Source: Pseudomonas orientalis (GTDB taxonomy: Bacteria; Pseudomonadota; Gammaproteobacteria; Pseudomonadales; Pseudomonadaceae). Taken from it: a stretch of 64,000 nucleotides of DNA. The DNA lies in contig NZ_JYLM01000002.1 of assembly GCF_001439815.1 (NCBI RefSeq), positions 186,001 to 250,000 on the forward strand, given 5' to 3'. This document shows positions 43,194 through 55,903 of this stretch, piece by piece (the stretch's first letter is position 1; every line of letters starts with the position of its first letter). The notes under the pieces are model-generated. The model ran no database searches and was not told the DNA's origin. It was given only the letters and a program-made list of their open reading frames with translations. A program made the translations under genes and the position numbers.

Positions 43194-44099
43194 ATGACCA
43201 CTGAACCGCGCATCGCCCTCATCGGCGAATGCATGATCGAACTGCAACACCGCGCCGACGGCAGCCTGCACCAGAGCTTCGGCGGCGATACCCTGAACAC
43301 CGCTGTGTACCTGCGCCGCGAACTGGGAGGTATCGGCAGCGTTGACTATGTCACCGCCCTGGGCGACGACAGCTTCAGTGATGCCATGTGCCAGCAGTGG
43401 GCCGAAGAAGGCCTGGGCCTGGGCATGGTTCAACGTTTGCCCGGGCGCCTGCCGGGCTTGTACTGCATCCAGACCGATGCCAGCGGCGAGCGCAAGTTTC
43501 TCTACTGGCGCAACGAAGCCGCCGTGCGCGACTGCTTCACCACGCCGGCGGCCGAGCCGATCCTGGCCGCCCTGCCGGGCTATGACCTGGTGTATTTCAG
43601 CGGCATCACCCTGGCGGTACTGGGGGAGGTTGGGCGCGAGCGCTTGCTGGAAACCCTGGTCGAAACTCGTCGCCTGGGTGGCAAGGTGGTGTTCGATAAC
43701 AACTATCGGCCACGGCTGTGGGCCGATGTGGACGCGGCGCGTGAGGCTTACCGCAAGGTGTTGGCCGAAGTGGATATCGCCTTGCTGACCGAGGATGACG
43801 AGCGCGCGCTGTTTGGCTATGAGGACAGTGAGCAGGTGTTTGCGGCGTATCCATCGATTGAGGAGGTGGTGCTCAAGCGCGGGGCGGATGCGTGTTTGAT
43901 TCGGTGCGCGGGGCAGCGCGTTGCGGTGCCGGCATTGAAGGTGGAGAAGGTGGTGGACACCACGGCGGCGGGAGATTCGTTCAGTGCGGCGTATCTGGCC
44001 GGTCGGCTCAAGGGTGCGTCGCCAGAAGAGGCCGCGTTGGCTGGGCATCGGCTGGCGAGTCGGGTGATTCAGGTGCCGGGGGCGCTGATACCGAGGTGA
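43194..44099 (+). CDS. kdgK: PfkB-family sugar kinase, 2-dehydro-3-deoxygluconokinase type
   Basis: 301 residues. N-terminal IALIGECMIELQHRADGSLH and the first PfkB signature (QSFGGDTLNTAVYLRRELG), then second signature with catalytic Asp (DTTAAGDSFSAAYLAGRLKG). The closest known type is KDG kinase, which makes 2-keto-3-deoxy-6-phosphogluconate for the Entner-Doudoroff pathway. With the upstream PLP dehydratase, RidA and importer this gives a plausible path from an aminosugar acid to central metabolism. Confidence 0.88.
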   Translation: MTTEPRIALIGECMIELQHRADGSLHQSFGGDTLNTAVYLRRELGGIGSVDYVTALGDDSFSDAMCQQWAEEGLGLGMVQRLPGRLPGLYCIQTDASGERKFLYWRNEAAVRDCFTTPAAEPILAALPGYDLVYFSGITLAVLGEVGRERLLETLVETRRLGGKVVFDNNYRPRLWADVDAAREAYRKVLAEVDIALLTEDDERALFGYEDSEQVFAAYPSIEEVVLKRGADACLIRCAGQRVAVPALKVEKVVDTTAAGDSFSAAYLAGRLKGASPEEAALAGHRLASRVIQVPGALIPR

Positions 44100-44115
44100 A
44101 TGGCCGCCTGTGGCG

Positions 44116-44202
44116 GATCGGGGGCAAGCCCCCTCCCACATTCGACTGTATTCTTCCAGTTAAAACGCGGTTAATTGTGGGAGGGGGCTTGCCCCCGATA
44201 GC
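44116..44202. repeat. REP pair in outward orientation, class A
   Basis: ATCGGGGGCAAGCCCCCTCC at the left and GGAGGGGGCTTGCCCCCGAT at the right, about 35 bases apart. Sits between convergent stops of the sugar kinase and parvulin genes. Confidence 0.88.
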
Positions 44203-44220
44203 GATGTAAAACCAACCCCA

Positions 44221-44496
44221 TCAGTCCCGATAAAACACCTGCACCAGGTGATAGCCAAACTTGCTCTTGACCGGCCCATGCACCACCTTCACCGGCTTCT
44301 TGAAGATCACCGCATCGATCACCCCCACCATCTGCCCGGGCCGCACCTCACCCAGGTCGCCGCCACGCTTGCCCGACGGGCAGGTGGAGTACTTCCTGGC
44401 CAGCACGTCAAAGGCTTCGCCCTTGGCAATGCGCTGCTTGAGTTGTTCGGCTTCTTCGCTGGTTTTCACCAGGATATGGCGGGCTTGGGCTTTCAT
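44221..44496 (-). CDS. Single-domain parvulin peptidyl-prolyl isomerase (PpiC type)
   Basis: 91 residues consisting only of the parvulin domain (KAQARHILVKTSEEAEQLKQ; KYSTCPSGKRGGDLGEVRPG; GPVKSKFGYHLVQVFYRD). No signal peptide, so cytoplasmic. A second, similar gene is at 58949-59230. It catalyses cis-trans isomerisation at Xaa-Pro bonds; clients unknown. Confidence 0.93.
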   Translation of the reverse strand: MKAQARHILVKTSEEAEQLKQRIAKGEAFDVLARKYSTCPSGKRGGDLGEVRPGQMVGVIDAVIFKKPVKVVHGPVKSKFGYHLVQVFYRD

Positions 44497-44539
44497 TGAT
44501 TTTTACCAGGTGTGCGACGGCGCGCGATTATGCCTGAAC

Positions 44540-47077
44540 TCAGGCATCGACGCCGATCATGCTACGGATTTTGGTGGCTAGAAGGTCAATGGAAAATGGC
44601 TTGGCCACCATGTCCATGCCGTCCTCCAGGAAGCCCTGGCGTTCAGCGGCTTTCTCGGCGTAACCGGTCATGAACAGCACGCGCAGGCCCGGGCGATGCT
44701 GGCGGGCGATTTCCGCCAGTTGCCTGCCGTTCATGCCCGGCAGGCCGACGTCGGTTACCAGCAAGTCCACGCGCAAGTCCGATTCCAGCAACGGCAGCGC
44801 GGCACGGGCATCCGCCGCCTGGTGCGCGGTATAGCCCAGTTCGTCGAGTACGTTGACCACCAGCATGCGCACCGCCGGGTCGTCCTCGACCACCACCACG
44901 GCTTCACCGGCCAGGGCCACCGGCGCCTCGCTCAGGCTGGCGGGCAGGCTGCTTTCCAGCGCGGTGCCGTGCAGACGCGGCAAGTACAGGCGCACGCACG
45001 TGCCCTGGCCCGGTGCGCTCTGGATAGTCACATGGCCACCGGACTGCTGGGCGAAGCCGTAGATCATCGACAGCCCCAGGCCGGTGCCCTGGCCGATGGG
45101 CTTGGTGGTGAAGAACGGGTCGAAGGCCTTGGCCAGGATCTTCGGCGCCATGCCGCTGCCGTTGTCGCGCACGCCGAGCATCACGTAGTCGCCGGCCTTG
45201 ACCGGCTCCAGGGTGGTGATATCGGTGCCGTCCAGATAGCTGTTGGCGGTTTCGATCAGCAGTTCGCCGCCGTCGGGCATGGCGTCGCGGGCATTGATCA
45301 CCAGGTTGAGCAGGGCGTTTTCCAGTTGGCTGGCGTCGGTGTTCACCGGCCAGATGTCTTTGCCAAGCTGCACGTTGAGCGTGATATGCGCGCCCTTGGT
45401 GCGGCGAAAGAGATCTTCCAGGGACGCTACCAACTGGTTGGGATCGGTGGGGCGTCGGTCCAGCGATTGGCGCCGTGAGAACGCCAGCAGCCGATGGGTG
45501 AGGGCGGCGGCGCGGTGGGCGGACGTCACGGCGGCATCGGCAAAACGGCCGATGTCCTCACTGCGACCGTCGGCAATGTAGCGTTGCATCAGGTCGAGGC
45601 TGCCGATGATACCAGTGAGCATATTGTTGAAGTCGTGGGCGATACCGCCCGTGAGCTGGCCCACCGCTTCCATTTTCTGCGCGTGGCGCAAGGCGTCTTC
45701 GGCTCGTTCGCGTTCAAACATTTCATTCTGCAGGCGCTGGTTGGCTTCGGCCAGCGCCTGGGTGCGCTGGGCCACGCGTTCCTCGAGGTTCTCGTTGAGA
45801 TTGCGCAGGGCTTCTTCGGTGAGCTTGCGTTCGGTTTCGTCGATTACAAAGATGTAGAAACCGTTCACCGAGCCGTCGTTGCTGAAGCGCGGCAGGTACT
45901 TCATCAAGGCATGGCGCGCGCGCCCGTCGCGATGCGGCGTGACGGTCATGAAGCTGCACGCCTTGCCGTTGAGCGCGGCGGCGATCTTGTCTGCGCGCCC
46001 GGCGTACACCTCGTCGCCGATGACTTCGCGGATGGTCTTGCCGTACAGCTCCTGGGGCGTCTTGCCGTACCAGTCGAGGTAGGCGCTGTTGTTCAGGCGA
46101 AAGCGCTGCTCGTGGTCGACGTAGCCGATCAATACCGGCATGGCGTTGATGATCAGTTGCAGCTCGGTCTGGCTTTGACGCAGCGCCTGTTCGGTGTGCT
46201 TGCGCTCGGTGAGGTCCAGCGCGGCGCCGAGGAAGCGTGCCGGCCGGCCTTGTTGGTCCTTGTAGCAACGGCCACGGGCGAACACCCAGCGCACCTGGCC
46301 GTCGGCTTGCTGCAGGCGGTATTCCTCGGCGTATTCGGTGCCGTGGGTGATGCAGTGCTTGATGCTGCGCGTGACCGTGCCACGGTCTTCGGGGTGCACG
46401 CCGAGCAGGTAGGCGCTGATGGGCAACAGGCCGGCGTCATTCGGGTCGACACCATGCAGGTAAGCGAAATGCGCGTCGGCGATAAAGCGGTCTTCACCGA
46501 TGTCCCAGTCCCAGGTGCCCACCGCGTCGGTTGCCGCCAGTGCCAGCTGCAGGCGCTGCTCGGTGCTGTGCTGGGCCTTCAGGCTGTCTTCGGAGCGCTG
46601 CTGCAGTTCGAGGGTTTTGCTGCGCCGCTCGTTGGTTTCGATGGCGGTGACCAGGATGCCCGCCACGCTGCCGCTTTCATCGCGCACCGGGCTGTAGGTC
46701 AGGTCGAGCCAGATTTCGGTGTCGCGATGGTTGCGCTGCAGCACGAAACATTGCTCGCTGAAGGTCCGCACCTGGCCGCTGAGCACCGCGTCGTAGATCG
46801 GCGCAGCAAAGCCTTGCAGTTCCGGCCAGGTGGTGTGTACCGGCTGGCCCAGGGCGTCGGGGTGCTTGTTGCCGGCCAGCAGGGCGAAACCATCGTTGTA
46901 GAGCTGGATAAGCTGCTCGCCCCAGAGCAACAGCATCGGCATGGGCGAATGCACCACGATATCCACGGCGGTGCGCAGACTTTGCGGCCAGTCATTGGCC
47001 TCACCGAGGGGGCTTTGCGCCCAGTCCAGCCGCTCGATCAGTGCAGCGGCCTCGCTACCGGTGGATGTTCCATTCAT
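44540..47077 (-). CDS. Hybrid sensor histidine kinase, three PAS regions plus receiver
   Basis: 845 residues from ATG 47077; a GTG at 47119 would add 14 residues and cannot be excluded. Order: N-terminal PAS/GAF-like region ([20 protein letters not shown]), a second PAS (about 180-290), third PAS (about 305-425), coiled coil, HisKA with HDFNN motif ([18 protein letters not shown]), HATPase_c ([32 protein letters not shown]), and C-terminal receiver with phospho-acceptor Asp ([16 protein letters not shown]). No membrane helix: a soluble kinase of the Pseudomonas HDFNN group. Stand-alone gene; its output partner is not encoded nearby. Confidence 0.9.
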   Translation of the reverse strand: MNGTSTGSEAAALIERLDWAQSPLGEANDWPQSLRTAVDIVVHSPMPMLLLWGEQLIQLYNDGFALLAGNKHPDALGQPVHTTWPELQGFAAPIYDAVLSGQVRTFSEQCFVLQRNHRDTEIWLDLTYSPVRDESGSVAGILVTAIETNERRSKTLELQQRSEDSLKAQHSTEQRLQLALAATDAVGTWDWDIGEDRFIADAHFAYLHGVDPNDAGLLPISAYLLGVHPEDRGTVTRSIKHCITHGTEYAEEYRLQQADGQVRWVFARGRCYKDQQGRPARFLGAALDLTERKHTEQALRQSQTELQLIINAMPVLIGYVDHEQRFRLNNSAYLDWYGKTPQELYGKTIREVIGDEVYAGRADKIAAALNGKACSFMTVTPHRDGRARHALMKYLPRFSNDGSVNGFYIFVIDETERKLTEEALRNLNENLEERVAQRTQALAEANQRLQNEMFERERAEDALRHAQKMEAVGQLTGGIAHDFNNMLTGIIGSLDLMQRYIADGRSEDIGRFADAAVTSAHRAAALTHRLLAFSRRQSLDRRPTDPNQLVASLEDLFRRTKGAHITLNVQLGKDIWPVNTDASQLENALLNLVINARDAMPDGGELLIETANSYLDGTDITTLEPVKAGDYVMLGVRDNGSGMAPKILAKAFDPFFTTKPIGQGTGLGLSMIYGFAQQSGGHVTIQSAPGQGTCVRLYLPRLHGTALESSLPASLSEAPVALAGEAVVVVEDDPAVRMLVVNVLDELGYTAHQAADARAALPLLESDLRVDLLVTDVGLPGMNGRQLAEIARQHRPGLRVLFMTGYAEKAAERQGFLEDGMDMVAKPFSIDLLATKIRSMIGVDA

Positions 47078-47218
47078 GAAAAAAGCCCTGCGCATCACGC
47101 TTTGAAAAAATGACAACACCCATTATCCCAAGAGACAACGGCGGGTGGCTACCTCGAAAAATAGCATGCATTGCCGGATTTTCTGCAAAAACGCCGTATC
47201 AGCGCTGAAACCTTTCAT

Positions 47219-49174
<1,956 letters not shown>

Positions 49175-49219
49175 AGCGAGATCTCTTGTTCTTGTACAGG
49201 TCTTCCAAACAATAGAGTT

Positions 49220-49316
49220 CCAATGTGGGAGGGGGCTTGCCCCCGATAGCGGTGTGTCAGAGTGAACATTTGTAACTGAACTACCGCCATCGGGGGCAAG
49301 CCCCCTCCCACATTTG
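49220..49316. repeat. REP doublet (REPIN), class A
   Basis: CAATGTGGGAGGGGGCTTGC ... GCAAGCCCCCTCCCACATTT with loop GATAGCGGTGTGTCAG. It lies inside the hydroxybutyrate operon, between the dehydrogenase stop and the acetoacetyl-CoA synthetase start, and could lower expression of the last gene. Confidence 0.9.
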
Positions 49317-49333
49317 ATCTCCACTGTCTGGGG

Positions 49334-50107
49334 TTATTGGGCCAGCCAGCCGCCGTCGATATTCCACGCGGCGCCACGTACCTGGCTACCGGCCTCGCTG
49401 CACAAGAACAACACCAACTCACCCAACTGCGACGGCGTCACAAACTCCAGCGACGGTTGTTTTTCCGCCAGCAAATCCTGCTGCGCCTGCTGCGGGTCCA
49501 CCCCACCGGCCACACGATCATCGATCTGCTTCTGCACCAGCGGCGTCAGCACCCAGCCTGGGCAAATGGCGTTGCACGTCACGTTGCTGGTCGCGGTTTC
49601 CAGGCCCACCACTTTGGTCAGACCGATCACCCCGTGCTTGGCCGCCACATAGGCCGCCTTGCCCACCGAACCCACCTGGCCATGCACCGAGGCGATATTG
49701 ATGATGCGTCCCCAGCCCCTGGTCTTCATCCCCGGCAGGCTCAGGCGGGTGCTGTGGAACACCGACGACAGGTTGATGGCGATGATCGAGTCCCAACGCT
49801 CCACCGGGAAGTCTTCCACCGCCGCCACGTGCTGGATGCCGGCGTTATTGACCAGAATATCGACACCGCCGAACTCGCGCTCGGCGTAGGCGAGCATCTC
49901 GGCGATCTGCGCCGGGTCGCTGACGTCCGCCGGGTGATGCCCGACCTTGCCGCCCAATGCCTGCACCTGGGCGATCACCGCGCTGGCGTCGCCGAAGCCG
50001 TTGAGAATCAGGCTGGCGCCGGCGTTGGCCAGGCTCAGGGCAATGCCCAGGCCGATGCCGCTGGTGGAACCGGTGACCAGGGCCGTCTTGCCGTTCAATC
50101 TCGTCAT
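49334..50107 (-). CDS. bdhA: 3-hydroxybutyrate dehydrogenase (SDR family)
   Basis: 257 residues from ATG 50107 (MTRLNGKTALVTGSTSGIGL); an upstream in-frame start falls into the permease end. NAD site TGSTSGIGLGIA, NNAGIQHVA, catalytic Tyr/Lys in AYVAAKHGVIGLTK, and C-terminal RGAAWNIDGGWLAQ typical of D-3-hydroxybutyrate dehydrogenase. Starts seven bases after the permease stop. Converts D-3-hydroxybutyrate to acetoacetate with NAD+. Confidence 0.92.
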   Translation of the reverse strand: MTRLNGKTALVTGSTSGIGLGIALSLANAGASLILNGFGDASAVIAQVQALGGKVGHHPADVSDPAQIAEMLAYAEREFGGVDILVNNAGIQHVAAVEDFPVERWDSIIAINLSSVFHSTRLSLPGMKTRGWGRIINIASVHGQVGSVGKAAYVAAKHGVIGLTKVVGLETATSNVTCNAICPGWVLTPLVQKQIDDRVAGGVDPQQAQQDLLAEKQPSLEFVTPSQLGELVLFLCSEAGSQVRGAAWNIDGGWLAQ

Positions 50108-50114
50108 GAAAACC

Positions 50115-51506
50115 TCACACAATGCCGGTGGCGTAGAAAGTACCGATCACCACGAACACCGCGAGGGTCTTGATGATCGTGATGCCGAAAATGTCCTTGT
50201 AGGCTTCGCGGTGAGTCAGCCCGGTGACCGCCAGCAGCGTGATCACCGCGCCGTTGTGGGGCAGGGTGTCCATGCCGCCGCTGGCCATGGCCGCGACCCG
50301 GTGCAGCACTTCAAGGGGAATATTGGCCGCATGGGCCGCTGAAATAAAGCTCTCGGACATGGCTGCCAGGGCGATGCTCATGCCGCCGGACGCGGAGCCG
50401 GTGATCCCGGCGAGCAGGGTCACGGTAATGGCTTCGTTGACCAGCGGGTTGGGGATGCCCTTGAGCCAGTCCGCCAGCACCAGAAAGCCCGGCAACGAGG
50501 CGATCACCGCACCAAAACCATATTCCGAGGCGGTGTTCATGGCGGCGAGCAGCGCACCGCTGACCGCACTTTTGCTGCCTTCGGCCAGCTTGCTCTTGAT
50601 CGCCGAGAAGCCGAACACCAGCACCACGATAATCCCCACCAGCAACGCCGCCTGCACCGCCCAGATCGCGGTGAGCTTGGCGATTTCGGTGGTCACCGGG
50701 GTGCTCATGCCGGGCAGGCTGAGGCTGTGGGTCTTGCCGTACCACTGTGGAATCCAGTGGGTGAACAGCAGGTTCATCACTCCCACCAGAAGCAGCGGCG
50801 ACAGCGCGATCCAGGGGTTGGGCAGGGCCAGGTTCTCGGCGGTCTCCGGTTCGTTGCGCAGTTCGGTGCCATAGCCTTCACCCGCGCGCTGGGCCTTGTT
50901 GCGCTGGCGCGCCAGGTACAGCATGCCGGCGCAGAACACGAAGATTGTGCCGATCAGCCCCAGCCACGGCGCCGCCCAGGCGGTGGTGTTGAAAAAGGTG
51001 CTGGGAATGATGTTCTGGATCTGTGGCGTGCCGGGCAGGGCGTCCATGGTGAACGAAAACGCACCGAGGGCGATGGTGGCCGGGATCAGGCGCTTGGGGA
51101 TATTGCTCTGGCGGAACATCTCCGCCGCAAACGGGTACACCGCAAACACCACCACGAACAGCGACACCCCGCCGTAGGTGAGCAGGGCACAGACCAGCAC
51201 GATCACCAGCATCGCCTGGCGCGTGCCGAGCAAACGAATGGCGGCGGCGACAATCGAGCGCGAAAACCCCGACAGCTCGATCAGCTTGCCGAACACCGCA
51301 CCGAGCAGGAACACGGGGAAATACAGCTTGATAAAGCCGACCATTTTCTCCATGAACACCCCGGTAAAGGCCGGAGCGACAGCGGAGGGGTCGGTGAGCA
51401 GCACAGCGCCAAGGGCGGCGATTGGGGCGAACAGGATAACGCTGTAGCCACGGTAGGCAGCCAGCATCAGCAGCGCCAGGGCTGCCAGGGCAATGATCAC
51501 ACTCAT
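50115..51506 (-). CDS. GntP-family permease, probable 3-hydroxybutyrate importer
   Basis: 463 residues from ATG 51506 (MSVIIALAALALLMLAAYRG). About twelve hydrophobic segments and GntP/CitMHS-like features (FIKLYFPVFLLGAVFGKLIE; AGITGSASGGMSIALAAMSE; GGMDTLPHNGAVITLLAVTG). First gene of an operon with 3-hydroxybutyrate dehydrogenase, directly downstream of a readable sigma-54 promoter. Substrate inferred from context; the same gene order is known in P. aeruginosa hydroxybutyrate utilisation. Confidence 0.9.
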   Translation of the reverse strand: MSVIIALAALALLMLAAYRGYSVILFAPIAALGAVLLTDPSAVAPAFTGVFMEKMVGFIKLYFPVFLLGAVFGKLIELSGFSRSIVAAAIRLLGTRQAMLVIVLVCALLTYGGVSLFVVVFAVYPFAAEMFRQSNIPKRLIPATIALGAFSFTMDALPGTPQIQNIIPSTFFNTTAWAAPWLGLIGTIFVFCAGMLYLARQRNKAQRAGEGYGTELRNEPETAENLALPNPWIALSPLLLVGVMNLLFTHWIPQWYGKTHSLSLPGMSTPVTTEIAKLTAIWAVQAALLVGIIVVLVFGFSAIKSKLAEGSKSAVSGALLAAMNTASEYGFGAVIASLPGFLVLADWLKGIPNPLVNEAITVTLLAGITGSASGGMSIALAAMSESFISAAHAANIPLEVLHRVAAMASGGMDTLPHNGAVITLLAVTGLTHREAYKDIFGITIIKTLAVFVVIGTFYATGIV

Positions 51507-51560
51507 GGTGTGTCTCCATCGGATTGTTATTGTTGTGGGGTGGGGCTTTAGGGAGGTATA

Positions 51561-51575
51561 GCGAGATGTGTGCCA
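51561..51575 (-). promoter_or_regulatory. Sigma-54 (-24/-12) promoter of the hydroxybutyrate operon
   Basis: On the minus strand the bases read TGGCACACATCTCGC. GG and GC are spaced as in the sigma-54 consensus TGGCAC-N5-TTGC, with one mismatch in the -12 element (TCGC). It lies 55 bases upstream of the permease start and the nearby activator gene is sigma-54 dependent. Confidence 0.8.
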
Positions 51576-51636
51576 GGTTATTAACCTATTGAAAAGTAAC
51601 AATATTTTTTATTCTTCGAGTGGGTTTCGTGAAATT

Positions 51637-51654
51637 TGTCTCAATTCTGAGACA
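51637..51654. promoter_or_regulatory. Inverted repeat, probable activator (HbcR) upstream site
   Basis: TGTCTCA-ATTC-TGAGACA, perfect seven-base arms, centred about 70 bases upstream of the -24 element. Position and symmetry fit an enhancer for the Fis-type HTH of the sigma-54 activator encoded at 51790-53190. Confidence 0.7.
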
Positions 51655-51663
51655 TGCGCAAAT

Positions 51664-51760
51664 CCAATGTGGGAGGGGGCTTGCCCCCGATAGCGGTGTG
51701 TCAGGTGTATTTGCTTAACCTGACACACTGCCATCGGGGGCAAGCCCCCTCCCACATTGG
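51664..51760. repeat. REP doublet (REPIN), class A
   Basis: CCAATGTGGGAGGGGGCTTG ... CAAGCCCCCTCCCACATTGG with loop GATAGCGGTGTGTCAG...CTGACACACTGCCATC. It starts ten bases beyond the inverted repeat and lies between the activator stop and the permease promoter. Confidence 0.92.
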
Positions 51761-51789
51761 ATTGTCTTTGTATTGAGAGCGCTGTCTCT

Positions 51790-53190
<1,401 letters not shown>

Positions 53191-53203
53191 GGGTACAAAA
53201 TCC

Positions 53204-53304
53204 TGTAGGAGCGAGCTTGCTCGCGAAGGTCATCAACGATAATGCGGCGCTTCTGTAGGAATCTGGAGCATTCAATTTCTTCGCGAGCAAGCTCGCTCCT
53301 ACAG
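53204..53304. repeat. REP doublet (REPIN), class B, overlapping the end of yejF
   Basis: TGTAGGAGCGAGCTTGCTCG ... CGAGCAAGCTCGCTCCTACA, with a loop diverged from the other class B elements. It fills the gap between yejF and the activator gene, both on the minus strand, and its last bases (53299-53301) are the TAG stop of yejF. Confidence 0.9.
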
Positions 53305-54870
53305 GGGGATGTGGGCTGCGGCCAGCAATTCTTTGGTGTAGGGGTGTTGCGGCGACTCAAAGACCTCATGACTGGCGCCGCGCTCCACCACCTTGCCGTC
53401 CTTGACCACGATCATATCGTGGGCCATCGCACGCACCACCGCCAGGTCATGGCTGATGAACAGGTAAGTCAGACCGTATTTCTCCTGAAGTTCGCGCAGC
53501 AAGGCCACCACTTGTTTTTGTACCGTGCGGTCCAGCGCCGAGGTGGGTTCATCGAGCAGCATCAGCGCCGGCTTGAGCACCAGCGCCCGCGCAATCGCGA
53601 TACGTTGCCGCTGGCCCCCGGAAAACTCATGGGGGTAGCGATGGCGGCTGGCGGGGTCCAGGCCTACATCCTTGAGCACCTGGATCACCTGCGCCTCGCG
53701 GTCGGCGAGGCTGCACGGGGCATGCACTTGCAGGCCCTCGCTGATGATCTGCTGCACCGACATGCGTGGGCTGAGGCTGCCATAGGGATCCTGGAACACC
53801 ACCTGCATCTGCTTGCGCCACGGACGCATCTGCTGATGGTTGAGCGGGTCGAGGGCCTGGCCCTGGAAGCAGATGCTGCCGCTGGAGTCCAGCAAGCGCA
53901 AGATAGCCTGGCCGAGGGTGGACTTGCCCGAGCCGGACTCGCCGACAATCCCCAGGGTCTTGCCCCGTTGCACGCTCAGGCTGATGCCGTCTACCGCGCG
54001 CAGGTAGGTCTTGGGCCGAAACCATCCGCCGCCGAGGCGAAACTGCACCGTCAGGTCATCGACCTGCAAGACCGTCTCGCGTTCTTCGCTGCACAGCACA
54101 TCGCCGGAAGGTTCGGCGTCCAGCAGCAGGCGGCTGTAAGGATGCCGGGGCGCGGTGAACAGCGTCTGGCAATCGGCCTGCTCGACGATCTCTCCGGCGC
54201 GCATCACGCACACCCGCTGCGCAATGCTGCGCACCAGGTTGAGGTCATGGCTGATCAGCAGCAGTGACATGCCCAGGCGTTGCTGCAGGGACTTGAGCAA
54301 CAGCAGGATCTTGCGCTGCACGGTTACGTCCAGCGCGGTGGTCGGTTCGTCGGCAATCAGCAGCTCCGGCTCGCAGGCCAGGGCCATGGCGATCATCACC
54401 CGCTGGCGCTGGCCGCCGGAGAGTTGATGGGGATAGGCCTTGAGCCGCTCCCGGGGTGTCTGAATGCCCACCAGGTCGAGCAGCTCGAGGATGCGTGCCT
54501 GCGCCGCCTTGCCGCCCAGGCCCTTGTGCAGCAGCAGGGTCTCGCCGATCTGCTTTTCGACCGTATGCAGCGGGTTCAGCGAGGTCATCGGCTCCTGGAA
54601 AATCATGGCAATGCGGTTGCCGCGCAATTTTTGCAGGGCCGCAGGCGATGCGCCCATCAGCTCCTGGCCGCGGTACTTCACCGAGCCTGTGCTGTGGGCG
54701 CCGGCTTCGGGCAGCAATTGCAGGATCGAATGGGCGGTCACCGACTTGCCCGAGCCGGACTCGCCAACCAGCGCCAGGCATTCGCCGGGGCGTACGTCCA
54801 GGCTCACGTTGCGTACCACGGTCTGGCCGCTGAACGCCACGCACAGGTCACGGATTTCAATCAGGTTCAT
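53299..54870 (-). CDS. yejF: Peptide ABC transporter, dual ATP-binding protein YejF
   Basis: 523 residues made of two ATPase units. Unit 1 (about 1-262): Walker [15 protein letters not shown], signature [16 protein letters not shown], Walker [13 protein letters not shown]. Unit 2 (about 270-523): [42 protein letters not shown]. Both look catalytically complete. It drives the YejABE importer. The stop codon TAG comes from the adjacent REP element, so the C-terminus (AHIPL) is partly REP-encoded. Ten bases separate it from yejE. Confidence 0.94.
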   Translation of the reverse strand: MNLIEIRDLCVAFSGQTVVRNVSLDVRPGECLALVGESGSGKSVTAHSILQLLPEAGAHSTGSVKYRGQELMGASPAALQKLRGNRIAMIFQEPMTSLNPLHTVEKQIGETLLLHKGLGGKAAQARILELLDLVGIQTPRERLKAYPHQLSGGQRQRVMIAMALACEPELLIADEPTTALDVTVQRKILLLLKSLQQRLGMSLLLISHDLNLVRSIAQRVCVMRAGEIVEQADCQTLFTAPRHPYSRLLLDAEPSGDVLCSEERETVLQVDDLTVQFRLGGGWFRPKTYLRAVDGISLSVQRGKTLGIVGESGSGKSTLGQAILRLLDSSGSICFQGQALDPLNHQQMRPWRKQMQVVFQDPYGSLSPRMSVQQIISEGLQVHAPCSLADREAQVIQVLKDVGLDPASRHRYPHEFSGGQRQRIAIARALVLKPALMLLDEPTSALDRTVQKQVVALLRELQEKYGLTYLFISHDLAVVRAMAHDMIVVKDGKVVERGASHEVFESPQHPYTKELLAAAHIPL

Positions 54871-54880
54871 ACGCGATCAC

Positions 54881-55903
54881 TCATGAGCGAGGGTCGAAGG
54901 CATCACGCAACGCCTCGCCGATAAACACCAGCAGCGACAAAATCAGCGCCAGGGTGAAAAATGCCGTCAGGCCCAGCCACGGTGCTTGCAGGTTCTGCTT
55001 GCCCTGGGCGATCAACTCACCCAGCGAAGCACTGCCGGCCGGCATGCCGAAGCCGAGGAAGTCCAGGGCGCTCAAGGTCGAAATCGCCCCGGTCAGGATG
55101 AACGGCAAGTAGCTCAAGGTCGCGGTCATGGCATTGGGCAGTATATGCCGGGCAATGATCTTGCCGTCGCCCAGGCCCAGGGCGCGTGCGGCCTTGACGT
55201 ACTCCAGGTTGCGCCCGCGCAGGAACTCGGCGCGCACCACGTCCACCAGGGCCAGCCAGGAAAACAGCGCCATGATCCCCAGCAGCCACCAGAAATTCGG
55301 CTCGACGAACCCCGACAGAATAATCAGCAGGTACAGCACCGGCAGGCCCGACCACACCTCCAGGATGCGTTGGCCGAGCAAGTCCACCCAGCCGCCGTAG
55401 TAACCCTGCAACGCCCCGGCGGCGATGCCGATGGCCGCGCTGATCGCGGTCAACGCCAGGGCAAACAGGATCGACACCCGCGCGCCGAAGATCACCCGCG
55501 CCAGCACATCCCGCGACTGGTCATCGGTGCCCAGCCAGTTCACCGTCGACGGCGGGCTGGGGGCAGGGCGGGTCAATTCGTAGTTGGGGGTATCGTCGCT
55601 GAAGGGGATGGGCGGGAACAGCATCCAGCCGCCGTCCTGCTTTACCAGCTTTTGCACGTAGTCACTGCGGTAGTCGGCCTGGAACGGCAACTGCCCACCG
55701 AACTGCTGCTCGGTGTAGCGCTTGAACACCGGGAAATACAGCTCGTTCTTGAAGCTGAGCACCAGAGGCTTGTCATTGGCGATCAACTCGCCACCCAGCG
55801 TCAGGATGAACAGGCCGATGAACAGCCACAGGGACCACCAGCCGCGACGGTTCTTTTTGAATCGCTCGAAACGCCGACGCGCCACGGGAGACAGATCGAG
55901 CAT
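54881..55903 (-). CDS. yejE: Peptide ABC transporter permease YejE
   Basis: 340 residues. Membrane helix near residues 25-45, a long periplasmic segment (about 55-135), then the DppC-type permease domain with the ATPase contact loop (EYVKAARALGLGDGKIIARH). Start codon shares one base with the yejB stop (TGATG). Typical length and layout for YejE. Confidence 0.94.
   Translation of the reverse strand: MLDLSPVARRRFERFKKNRRGWWSLWLFIGLFILTLGGELIANDKPLVLSFKNELYFPVFKRYTEQQFGGQLPFQADYRSDYVQKLVKQDGGWMLFPPIPFSDDTPNYELTRPAPSPPSTVNWLGTDDQSRDVLARVIFGARVSILFALALTAISAAIGIAAGALQGYYGGWVDLLGQRILEVWSGLPVLYLLIILSGFVEPNFWWLLGIMALFSWLALVDVVRAEFLRGRNLEYVKAARALGLGDGKIIARHILPNAMTATLSYLPFILTGAISTLSALDFLGFGMPAGSASLGELIAQGKQNLQAPWLGLTAFFTLALILSLLVFIGEALRDAFDPRS

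Noticed and set aside
45494-47113. A 539-residue plus-strand frame opposite the hybrid kinase
   Set aside because: The kinase on the minus strand has all expected domains across the same bases; the plus-strand product has only Val/Ala/Gly/Gln-rich sequence.
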